Positions 37,418 to 45,304 of a DNA stretch of 64,000 bases are shown in pieces (the stretch's first letter is position 1; each line of letters opens with the position of its first letter). Made by a program: the position numbers and the translations under genes. The notes beneath the pieces are model-generated. The model made no database searches. It saw only the letters and a list, made by a program, of their open reading frames with translations, and was not told the origin of the DNA. Source of the DNA: an uncultured Thioclava sp. (GTDB lineage: Bacteria; Pseudomonadota; Alphaproteobacteria; Rhodobacterales; Rhodobacteraceae); NCBI RefSeq assembly GCF_913064665.1, contig NZ_CAJYBT010000005.1, forward strand, positions 62,001 to 126,000, in the 5' to 3' direction.

Positions 37418-38526
37418 TGAAACACCTTTCTGGGGTCGAACGCGTCGCGGATGCCCTCAAAGATAAAGACCAGCAGCGACAACATGATCGCGAAGGTGAA
37501 AAACGCCGAAAAGGCCAGCCAGGGCGCGTTCAGGTGCTGTTTGCCTTGCAGCGCCAGCTCGCCCAGCGAGGGTGCCGATGAGGGCAGCCCGTAGCCGAGG
37601 TAATCGAGCGAGGCCAGCGCCCCGATCGCGCCCGTGATGACAAAGGGTAGCATGGTCAGCGTCGCCACCATCGCGTTGGGCAGGATGTGGCGGAACATGA
37701 TCACCCGGTCGCTCACGCCCAGCGCGCGCGCGGCGCGGACATATTCGAAATTGCGCGCGCGCAGGAATTCCGCGCGCACCACGCCCACCAGCGCAGGCCA
37801 GCCAAACAGGATCGAGACAAACACCAGCAACCAGAAACTGCGCCCCAAAATCGCGAACAGGATGATGATGACGTAAAGCGAGGGCGTAGAGGACCAGATT
37901 TCGAGGATGCGCTGGAAGAACAAATCGACCTTGCCGCCGAAATAGCCCTGCACCGCACCCGCCGAAATCCCGATAAGCGAGCCGATCCCCGTCACGATCA
38001 GCGCAAACATCACCGAGGTGCGGAACCCGTAAATCACCCGTGCCACCACATCGCGTGCGGTGTCATCGGTGCCCAGCCAATGCGCCGCGTCAGGCGCCGA
38101 GGGGGCTGTGCCGACATCGTTGATCGTGTTGTAGCTATAGGGGATCACCGGCCAGATCATCCATCCTTTGTCGATCTTTTCGCCATCGATCTCGCCGGTT
38201 TCCTGGGCCTGCTCCATCACCGCCTGCGGATCGTCATCGAAACAGGCCTCATTGCCGCCCGTCACGATCAGGCATTGCACCGCCGGGTCGCGATAGATCG
38301 CCTGCGTGCGGAAATCGCCACCAAAGGCGGTCTCGGGATAGAACTTGTAGATCGGGAAATAGTAATGCCCGCGATAGTTCACTACGATGGGTTTGTCATT
38401 GGCGATAAATTCGGCCAGCAGCGCGCCGATGAACAGCACGCCAAAGATCATCAGCGACCAGAGCGCGCGGCGATTGGTCTTGAAATTGCGCCAGCGGCGG
38501 GCGTTGAGCGGGCTTAGGCGCATCAT
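37414..38526 (-). CDS. yejE: ABC transporter permease YejE
   Basis: The 370-residue permease has an N-terminal helix and a long periplasmic loop (~50-150, with GHYYFPIYKFYPETAFGGDF typical of YejE), then the BPD-transport core with five helices and the EAA-type loop (VRAARALGVSDRVIMFRHIL). It forms the channel with YejB. The start overlaps the yejB stop by 4 bases (ATGA), and its stop overlaps yejF. Confidence 0.95.
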   Translation of the reverse strand: MMRLSPLNARRWRNFKTNRRALWSLMIFGVLFIGALLAEFIANDKPIVVNYRGHYYFPIYKFYPETAFGGDFRTQAIYRDPAVQCLIVTGGNEACFDDDPQAVMEQAQETGEIDGEKIDKGWMIWPVIPYSYNTINDVGTAPSAPDAAHWLGTDDTARDVVARVIYGFRTSVMFALIVTGIGSLIGISAGAVQGYFGGKVDLFFQRILEIWSSTPSLYVIIILFAILGRSFWLLVFVSILFGWPALVGVVRAEFLRARNFEYVRAARALGVSDRVIMFRHILPNAMVATLTMLPFVITGAIGALASLDYLGYGLPSSAPSLGELALQGKQHLNAPWLAFSAFFTFAIMLSLLVFIFEGIRDAFDPRKVFQ

Positions 38527-39680
38527 CCGGCCCTCTTCTCAAAGTCGATGCGCGGATCGACAAAGACATACATCAGGTCAGACAGAATATTCACCACAAG
38601 GCTGATGAGCCCGAACATATAGAGCGTGCCGAAGATCACCGGGTAGTCGCGTTCAACCGCCGCTTGGAACCCCAGCAAGCCCAACCCGTCGAGCGAAAAG
38701 ATCGTCTCGACGATGATCGAAGCGCCAAAGAACACGCCCAAGAATTGCGAGGGAAAGCCTGCGATCACGATCAGCATCGCATTGCGGAAGACATGGCCAT
38801 ACAGCACCTTCTTCTCGCTCAACCCCTTCGCGCGCGCGGTCATCACATATTGTTTGTTGATCTCTTCGAGGAAGGAGTTCTTCGTCAGCAGGGTCATCGT
38901 GGCAAAGCTGGCAATCGTCGTCGCCGTCACGGGCAGCGCGATGTGCCAGAGATAGTCGAGCGCCTTGCCAACAAGGCTGAGCTGGGCGAAATCATCCGAG
39001 GTCAGGCCGCGCAGCGGGAAAATTTTCCAATAGGACCCACCCGCAAACAACACCATCAACATCACCGCAAACAAGAAGCCGGGAATGGCGTAACCGACGA
39101 TGATCGCGCCGCTGGTCCAGGTATCGAATTTCGTGCCATCGCGCACCGCCTTGCGAATGCCCAGCGGGATCGAGATGAGATAGGCCAGCAGCGTCGACCA
39201 CAACCCCAGCGTGATCGAGACCGGCATCTTATCCAGCACCAGATTGATCACGCTTTCATTGCGAAAAAAGCTCTTGCCGAAATCGAAGGTGGCATAGCTT
39301 TTCATCATGATGAAAAACCGCTCCCAGCCGGGAATTTTTTCCTTGTGGCAAGCGGGGTTTTTCAGGTCCGGCGTGCCGGTAAAGCCCGCATCGCAAGTGA
39401 TGCGCGCATAGCCCATCTGCACCTCAAGCTGGCTGAGCAATTCGGGCGAGATGCCGCGCGCGCCCTGATAGCCGCTATCCTCGACGCCGCCTTGGCCCTG
39501 ACTGCCCGCGTCGCCCCCGCCCGAGATGTTGCGCATCGAATCCGCATCGCCCTGCACGCGGGCAATGACCTGTTCGATCGGTCCGCCGGGGACGAATTGC
39601 GTCAGCGTAAAGTTGATGATCATGATCCCCAACAGCGTGGGGATCACCATCAGCAATCGCCGCAAGATATAGGCACCCAT
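38523..39680 (-). CDS. yejB: ABC transporter permease YejB
   Basis: The 385-residue permease has the DppB/OppB start (MGAYILRRLLMVIPTLLGIM) and the FVPGGPIEQ motif. A long periplasmic insertion (~40-120) contains a Gly/Ser/Gln-rich stretch (SGGGDAGSQGQGG). The BPD core carries the EAA loop TARAKGLSEKKVLYGHVFRN. It partners YejE. It lies 32 bp after yejA. Confidence 0.95.
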   Translation of the reverse strand: MGAYILRRLLMVIPTLLGIMIINFTLTQFVPGGPIEQVIARVQGDADSMRNISGGGDAGSQGQGGVEDSGYQGARGISPELLSQLEVQMGYARITCDAGFTGTPDLKNPACHKEKIPGWERFFIMMKSYATFDFGKSFFRNESVINLVLDKMPVSITLGLWSTLLAYLISIPLGIRKAVRDGTKFDTWTSGAIIVGYAIPGFLFAVMLMVLFAGGSYWKIFPLRGLTSDDFAQLSLVGKALDYLWHIALPVTATTIASFATMTLLTKNSFLEEINKQYVMTARAKGLSEKKVLYGHVFRNAMLIVIAGFPSQFLGVFFGASIIVETIFSLDGLGLLGFQAAVERDYPVIFGTLYMFGLISLVVNILSDLMYVFVDPRIDFEKRAG

Positions 39681-39712
39681 TTTCGGCCCTCTGCTCGTTG
39701 GTGCGCGCGGCC

Positions 39713-41662
39713 TTAAAGAGCGCCGCTCGCTTTCAGTTTCTTGGCCTTTTCGGCGTCATACCACCAGAAATCCAGCTCTCCCAGAGAATAGGGCGGAAGG
39801 GCGGCGGGGTGTTCATACATGTCGTAATAGGCGACCGTGTGGCTGGGTTTATACCATTGCGGCACCCAGAACCGAAGGCTGCGCAGGGCGCGGTCCAGCG
39901 CATGCACGCGCGGCTCCAGTTCATCATGGGTTTTGGCCTGCTCGACCAGCTTGATCAGCGCGTCGATGGCCGGGTTTTGCAGCCCCATCTTGTTGAACAC
40001 ATCATCGGTGCTTTTCGAACCAAAATACTGCTGCAGATTCGATCCGGGAATGTAGTCCTGACCCAGATGAGCAGTAATCATATCGAAATCATGGCTGCGC
40101 TCGCGATTGGTGAATTCGCTGTCATCCACGCGCTCCATCTTGGCATCGATCCCCAGTGCGCGCAGATTTTGCACATAAGGCGTGATGACGCGGTCAAAAG
40201 TCTGACTGTCATTGAGGATCGCAACACTCAATGTCTCGCCCTTGGCGTTGCGACGGATCCCATCGCTGCCCACGATCCAGCCTGCATCCTCCAGCAGTTT
40301 GGCCGCTTTGCGCATGTTCTTGCGGTCCAACTGGCGCTTGCCGGAAAGGGGTTGCACGACCGCATCATCGGTCAATATCCCCGCAGGCAGATCGCCCGCC
40401 AAAGGTGTAAGGAGTTTCAGCTCCGCAGCCGAAGGCTTGCCCTGCGCCTGCAAATCGGAATTTTCCCAGATGCTTTCGACCCGGTCATATAGCCCGTAAA
40501 ACAGCGTCTCGTTGGACCATTCGAAATTGAACATCAGCCCCAGCGCCTCGCGCACCCGGATATCGTCGAATTTTGGCCGCCGCAGGTTGATCACGAACGC
40601 CTGCCCCGAGGCGATATTGCCATCGGGCAGTTCGGCCTTCACGACCTCGCCCTTTTCCACCGCCGGGAAGGTGTAGCCATTAGCCCAGATGCTGGAGCTG
40701 GCCTCGTTGCGAAACGTGTAGGTGCCGCCCTTGAAGCCCTCAAACGCCGATTGGTAATCGCCGTAATATTCGATCCGAATACGGTCGAAATTGGCCCGCC
40801 CTTTGTTGATTGGCAAATTTGCCCCCCAATAGTCCGGGTTGCGTTTCCAAGACACCGTGCGGTTGTCCTTGGCGGCGTCAAACATATAGGGCCCCGAGCC
40901 GATGAAGGGCACATCCGAGGTCTGCGACAGGTCGATCTTATCTTTCTCGAACTGCGCCTTGGAGAATACCGGCAACCCGCCAACGGCCTGAATGATATCG
41001 CGGCGCGGATAATCGGGCATGAAAGTGAACTTGATATGGCTGGGGTCGATCACCTCGGCGGATTTGACCTGCTGAGCGATCACCGCGCGAAACGAGCTGA
41101 GCCCCTTGTCGCGCAACTGTTCATAGGAAAATACCACATCGTCGGCGGTCAGAGGCGAGCCATCCGAGAATTTGATCCCGTCGCGTAGGGTGAAGATCAC
41201 CCAATCCTTGCTGGCGGGGTATTGCAGGCTTTTGCATAGCAGACAGTATAGCTCGCCCACCGTATCGGCCGTGCCCTCCATCAGCGATTCCAGCGGCGCC
41301 GAGGCCAAAGCGGCCGCGCGACCCTGAATTGAATAGGGGTTATAATTGTCAAAGCCGCCGGGCGCCCATTCCGAGATTTCTCCGCCCTTGGGCGCGTCCG
41401 GGTTGACGTAATCGAGATTGGCAAAATCGGCGGGGTATTTCAGCGATCCCAGCGTGGCGATGCCATAAGTGGTGACCACATCCCCAGACGCATCCGCAGG
41501 TGTCGTGGTCGTCGCGGTGTCTTGTGTGGCGGTGTCCTGCGCATGTGCGCCAAATGCCAGCCCGACCCAGATCAAAGCCCCCGCGATCAGCGCCAGCGCA
41601 CTGCCTGCAATCCGGTCTTGCTGCGTTCTCTCATTCGTTCTCACCGCTACACGCGCTTTCAC
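39713..41662 (-). CDS. yejA: Extracellular solute-binding protein YejA (oligopeptide/microcin C type)
   Basis: This SBP_bac_5 family receptor delivers oligopeptides to YejBEF. With the GTG at 41662 (GGGAG six bases upstream) it has 649 residues and a signal peptide ending GLAFGAHA before a low-complexity QDTATQDTATTTT run. A frame to 41713 is open but would lengthen the signal. Family segments include YGIATLGSLKYPADFANLDY, FTLRDGIKFSDGSPLTADDV and LGLMFNFEWSN. The four genes yejABEF form one operon. Confidence 0.93.
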   Translation of the reverse strand: MKARVAVRTNERTQQDRIAGSALALIAGALIWVGLAFGAHAQDTATQDTATTTTPADASGDVVTTYGIATLGSLKYPADFANLDYVNPDAPKGGEISEWAPGGFDNYNPYSIQGRAAALASAPLESLMEGTADTVGELYCLLCKSLQYPASKDWVIFTLRDGIKFSDGSPLTADDVVFSYEQLRDKGLSSFRAVIAQQVKSAEVIDPSHIKFTFMPDYPRRDIIQAVGGLPVFSKAQFEKDKIDLSQTSDVPFIGSGPYMFDAAKDNRTVSWKRNPDYWGANLPINKGRANFDRIRIEYYGDYQSAFEGFKGGTYTFRNEASSSIWANGYTFPAVEKGEVVKAELPDGNIASGQAFVINLRRPKFDDIRVREALGLMFNFEWSNETLFYGLYDRVESIWENSDLQAQGKPSAAELKLLTPLAGDLPAGILTDDAVVQPLSGKRQLDRKNMRKAAKLLEDAGWIVGSDGIRRNAKGETLSVAILNDSQTFDRVITPYVQNLRALGIDAKMERVDDSEFTNRERSHDFDMITAHLGQDYIPGSNLQQYFGSKSTDDVFNKMGLQNPAIDALIKLVEQAKTHDELEPRVHALDRALRSLRFWVPQWYKPSHTVAYYDMYEHPAALPPYSLGELDFWWYDAEKAKKLKASGAL

Positions 41663-41777
41663 TCTACACTCCCACCTTGTTATCGCACATCTCAGGGGCC
41701 GCCTTTTGATCACGCTAGCGGTCCAACACCCCGGTGGGCAAGTTACGAAACTGTAAGGCGGCGCGCGCGAATGTGAA

Positions 41778-41804
41778 AGGGCCGCTCCCGGCGGGAACGG
41801 CCCT
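41778..41804 (-). terminator. Probable terminator after the membrane cytochrome c gene
   Basis: Arms AGGGCCG (41778-41784) and CGGCCCT (41798-41804) enclose a second short palindrome (CCCGGCGGG). On the minus strand only a short TTT follows, so efficiency is uncertain. It is 26 bases past the cytochrome stop. Confidence 0.55.
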
Positions 41805-41829
41805 GATAACAGATCGCAAAAAACGCGCC

Positions 41830-42384
41830 TTATTGGGTATGTTCTTGCAGATAGGCGATCACATCATTGCGGTCTTCGGCCTTTTTGAGGCCCGCAAAGG
41901 ACATCTTGTTGCCGGGAACATATTCTTTGGGGTTGGCCAGATAAGCATTGATCGCCTCAAGCGTCCACTCGCCGCCATGCGATTTCATCGCATCGGAATA
42001 GTTGAAATCGGCCACAGAGCCAACTGCGCGATTGATCACGCCATCCAGATGCGGACCAACGCCGTTCTTGCCTTCGACGCTGTGGCAGGCCTTGCACTTG
42101 CCAAAGACCTTCGCGCCCTTGCCAGCATCGCCATCGCCCAGAACGATGGTTTCTTCAGCTTTGGTCTCTGTCTCGGCAGCCGCGTCACCCTCGGTTGCCA
42201 GCAAATCGCCGGGCGCCGCGGACATCATGGTGCCCGCCGCTGCCGCCTCGTGTTCACCACCCGAGTGGTCTTCGGACTCGCCGACATGATAGAGAGCGCT
42301 CGACGCCCAAGCCATCAAGAGAAAAAACAGCAAAGCGCCCAATAGCGCGCCAGCAAGCTTGGTGAGGGTCATCGTATTGAACAT
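41830..42384 (-). CDS. Membrane-anchored class I cytochrome c
   Basis: The 184-residue product has one N-terminal helix (residues ~9-30), an Ala/Glu/Thr-rich flexible linker (~35-80) and a class I cytochrome c domain with CKACH (97-101) and Met161 in PGNKMSFAGLK as axial ligand. It resembles the membrane-tethered CycM/cy family that carries electrons from the bc1 complex to terminal oxidases, such as the cbb3 oxidase encoded here. It is divergent from pheA. Which oxidase it serves is inferred. Confidence 0.92.
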   Translation of the reverse strand: MFNTMTLTKLAGALLGALLFFLLMAWASSALYHVGESEDHSGGEHEAAAAGTMMSAAPGDLLATEGDAAAETETKAEETIVLGDGDAGKGAKVFGKCKACHSVEGKNGVGPHLDGVINRAVGSVADFNYSDAMKSHGGEWTLEAINAYLANPKEYVPGNKMSFAGLKKAEDRNDVIAYLQEHTQ

Positions 42385-42630
42385 TTTCCGTCCCTGGATA
42401 TGTCGTCTTTGTCTCTTGCATCTACCCGGTTGGGGCGTGGAAAATCAAGCGAACTTTACTTGCCGTGATCGGATTTTCATTGCGTCGGCCCTGCTTTGAC
42501 TGCGCCAACCTGTTTGCACCAAAGGGCCCGGGCTGGCTCGGCCAAGCCCTCTTTTCTTTGTGGGCAAGCCGGGCTAGGCACAGTTTGGACCAGTTTGGGC
42601 ACAAGGGGCCAAGGCGAAAGCGCCCGCTGT

Positions 42631-42664
42631 GAAGGACCCGAAGCGAAGGACCCGAAGCGAAGGA
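42631..42664 (+). repeat. 14-bp tandem repeat in the pheA leader
   Basis: The unit GAAGGACCCGAAGC occurs twice in a row and a third copy is started (GAAGGA), the last serving as the pheA ribosome-binding site. Each unit carries a Shine-Dalgarno-like AAGGA. Confidence 0.8.
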
Positions 42665-42672
42665 ATTGCGTG

Positions 42673-43542
42673 ATGTCAGACAACCAAAGCAGCAAATCGC
42701 GCGTCCCGCCACATGGGCGCATCGCCTTTCAGGGGGAGTTGGGGGCCTATTCGCATCAAGCCTGCCGCGACGCCCGCCCCGATCTTGAGGCCGTGCCTTG
42801 CCGCAGCTTTGAGGACGTGATCGACACCGTCAAACGAGGCGCGGCGGATCTGGCGATGCTGCCGGTGGAAAATACCACCTACGGGCGAGTCGCCGATATT
42901 CACCGCCTGCTGCCCGAAAGCGGTTTGCGCATCGTGGATGAGGCCTTTGTGCGCGTCCATATCAGCCTGATGGCCCTGCCCGGCGTGCAGATCGAAGAGC
43001 TGGAAAAAGTGCGCGCGCATCTGGTCTTGATTCCGCAGGCGGCAAGTTTTCTGGCGCGCTACAACATTCGCGGCGAACCGGCGGCCGATAGCGCGGGGGC
43101 GGCTGCGGAACTAGCGCAGGCACAGACCCGCACCATCGGGGTTCTGGCATCGGATATGGCAGCCGAGACCTATGGCTTAAATATTCTGGCCCGCCACATC
43201 GAGGATAACGCCCATAACACCACGCGCTTTTTGATCATGGGCAAGACCGCCGATCAGACCCGGCGCGGCGAGCTGATGATGACCACTTTCGTGTTTCGCG
43301 TGCGCAACATTCCTGCCGCGCTTTATAAGGCGATGGGCGGGTTTGCGACCAATGGCGTGAACATGACCAAGCTCGAAAGCTACATGGTGGGCGGCAATTT
43401 CACGGCCACCCAGTTCTATGCCGATGTCGAGGGCCATCCCGATGATCCCGCCCTTGCGCGCGCGCTCGAAGAGCTGGATTATTTCACCGATTATCTCGAA
43501 ATCTTGGGCGTCTACCCGGCCGATCCGCGTCGCAAGCGCTGA
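42673..43542 (+). CDS. pheA: Prephenate dehydratase
   Basis: PheA converts prephenate to phenylpyruvate in phenylalanine biosynthesis. The 289-residue monofunctional enzyme has the catalytic domain (RIAFQGELGAYSHQAC, VENTTYGRV, NTTRFLIMG with the Thr-Arg-Phe motif) and a C-terminal ACT domain (VFRVRNIPAALYKAMGGFA, then LESYMV in place of the common ESRP) for feedback by Phe. ATG at 42673 has AAGGA eight bases upstream; the frame is open further 5' but shows no coding character there. Confidence 0.96.
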   Translation: MSDNQSSKSRVPPHGRIAFQGELGAYSHQACRDARPDLEAVPCRSFEDVIDTVKRGAADLAMLPVENTTYGRVADIHRLLPESGLRIVDEAFVRVHISLMALPGVQIEELEKVRAHLVLIPQAASFLARYNIRGEPAADSAGAAAELAQAQTRTIGVLASDMAAETYGLNILARHIEDNAHNTTRFLIMGKTADQTRRGELMMTTFVFRVRNIPAALYKAMGGFATNGVNMTKLESYMVGGNFTATQFYADVEGHPDDPALARALEELDYFTDYLEILGVYPADPRRKR

Positions 43543-43553
43543 GGACGGTCGTA

Positions 43554-44027
43554 CTAGGCGCGGGCGGTTTTTTCAGCTTGCCGTTCTAAGTCTTGGGCGA
43601 AATGGCCCACGCGCTCGTCGAAACGCCGGTCCAGATTGCCTTTGCCAAGCTTGGCAGATTGCACCATCAGACGCGCGCCCAAGGTGCGCGGCCTGACCTC
43701 CAACGCGGTTTGCATCCGTGTGCGCGTCTTGGACAGCTCGGTGACCAACATCTCAAGACGGGCCTCAAAACTCGTTGACGTGCCAAGGTAAACCAGTGCC
43801 TCGGGGCGCTCAAAGGTGGCCAGATCGGTGATCATCTGGCGCTCGCGCCCACGAAAGCGAAAGCCGATCTCCCACGACATGCCCGCCCCCGGGATCGCCA
43901 GCGTATCAAGGCGCTTGAGTGTGATCCCACGGCGCAGCGCGACACGCTCGAACGAACTGAAATCTGCCAACCGGTCGAAAATAAACTCGGCCGGGGCCGC
44001 GATATCCTTGCGGGTGGAAAATTTCAT
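43554..44027 (-). CDS. SRPBCC (START/polyketide-cyclase fold) family protein
   Basis: The 156-residue product starts MKFSTRKDIAAPAEFIFDRL, the usual beginning of SRPBCC ligand-binding proteins, and has an alternating beta pattern and long C-terminal helix (FDERVGHFAQDLERQAEK). ATG at 44027 has GAGGA eight bases upstream. The fold binds hydrophobic ligands; function unknown. It lies 46 bp downstream of nudC on the same strand and converges with pheA. Confidence 0.85.
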   Translation of the reverse strand: MKFSTRKDIAAPAEFIFDRLADFSSFERVALRRGITLKRLDTLAIPGAGMSWEIGFRFRGRERQMITDLATFERPEALVYLGTSTSFEARLEMLVTELSKTRTRMQTALEVRPRTLGARLMVQSAKLGKGNLDRRFDERVGHFAQDLERQAEKTARA

Positions 44028-44073
44028 ACCGTTTATCCTCACTTCGTGCCGACGCTCGGCGCGCAAACTGGCC

Positions 44074-45087
44074 TTAAAGCAAACGATCCGCAAGCCACTG
44101 ACGCATCATCCAGCCCGCAATCGCGCCAACGCGTGGCGGAGAAATTACCGCGTCACGCCCTGCCACCACATCCAACAGCCGCTCGCGGGTGATCCACATC
44201 GCATCCTCGATTTCGGTGGGATCGACGGTGATCTCCTCGCTCAGCGCCTCGCCGTGACAGCCCAGCATCAGTGAGGACGGAAATGGCCAGGGCTGCGAGG
44301 CGATAAAGCGCACCGCACCGACCTGCACGCCGGTTTCCTCGGCCACCTCGCGGCGCACCGCTTTTTCAACCGTTTCACCGGGCTCCATGAACCCTGCAAG
44401 CGTGGAATACATCCCCTCAGGCCAACCCGGAGACCGCCCCAGCAACAGGCGGTTTCCCTTTGTTATCATCATGATGACAGCCGGATCCGTGCGCGGAAAA
44501 TGCGAGGCCCCACAGGTGGCACAACGACGCTGCCAGCCCGCATCCTTCAGATCGCTTGGCGCGCCGCAAACGGCACAAAACCGGTGCGAGCGGTGCCATT
44601 CAAACATCGCGCGCGCGGTGGCTGCCAATTCCGCCTCAAGCGGGCCAAGGCGCGCCATTGCGCCGCGCAACTCGGCGAACTGATGGCTGTCTGGCAGGCT
44701 CGGGTGGCCCAGCTCGGTGGCGTCGAAAGACACGCCGCCCTCGGGCAACGATTCCTGTGGCTCATACGCAGAGACATCGCGCGCAAAAAAAGCCCCCGCC
44801 GCCTCGCTTGCGCCCAAAACGCCATCCGAAAGCCTGCCCAGATAAATCTCGGGGCCCGCGAGGGTGGCGAAAAGCGCGTGATCGGGGGACAGCAGGCCCA
44901 ACCCTTCGGGGCTCAGCAACACCCTGCCTCGCCAGATTGGCAAGACGCGGGTGTCAGGCTGCGCGCGCAAGTGTTTCAAGCCTTGAGGATCGCGGCGCAA
45001 CTGGTCATCGCGGTCCAGCCCATTGGCGCCACTGAAGGCAGGCAGATCATCACGCCAATCTGGCATGGGAACGTAGTCGTTGGGCAT
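44074..45087 (-). CDS. nudC: NAD(+)/NADH pyrophosphatase, Nudix family
   Basis: NudC hydrolyses NAD(H) to NMN(H) and AMP and can remove NAD caps from RNA. The 337-residue product has an N-terminal domain, a zinc ribbon (CAVCG...CATCG, four Cys) and the Nudix box GFMEPGETVEKAVRREVAEETGV, then SQPWPFPSSLMLGC, the SQPWPFPxS signature of NADH pyrophosphatases. ATG at 45087 has AGGAG eight bases upstream; a longer frame to 45366 is unlikely. Confidence 0.95.
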   Translation of the reverse strand: MPNDYVPMPDWRDDLPAFSGANGLDRDDQLRRDPQGLKHLRAQPDTRVLPIWRGRVLLSPEGLGLLSPDHALFATLAGPEIYLGRLSDGVLGASEAAGAFFARDVSAYEPQESLPEGGVSFDATELGHPSLPDSHQFAELRGAMARLGPLEAELAATARAMFEWHRSHRFCAVCGAPSDLKDAGWQRRCATCGASHFPRTDPAVIMMITKGNRLLLGRSPGWPEGMYSTLAGFMEPGETVEKAVRREVAEETGVQVGAVRFIASQPWPFPSSLMLGCHGEALSEEITVDPTEIEDAMWITRERLLDVVAGRDAVISPPRVGAIAGWMMRQWLADRLL

Positions 45088-45304
45088 GGCGCGGGCTCCT
45101 TTTGCGCGGATTCTTCCCATATTGACGTAGGCTTGACCAGTCACGGGGGCGTGTTGCGACCCAGAGCCCTGCGCAAAAATAGCACAAACAATTTTACCTC
45201 TAGCTCGAATATGCTTTCTACCATAGGTTGTAGAATCGAAGGCGAAGCTAGCTCGACTAACGAGCGCTCGCAAGAAGCCGTGCAAATACGGTGAGGGGAT
45301 AGAG

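Noticed and set aside
35876-37420. A 514-codon plus-strand frame opposite yejF
   Set aside because: Antisense to a double ABC ATPase with all motifs; His/Arg-rich nonsense product.
42496-42672. Upstream extension of the pheA frame
   Set aside because: The extra ~59 residues are not like prephenate dehydratases, and the ATG at 42673 has a good ribosome site.
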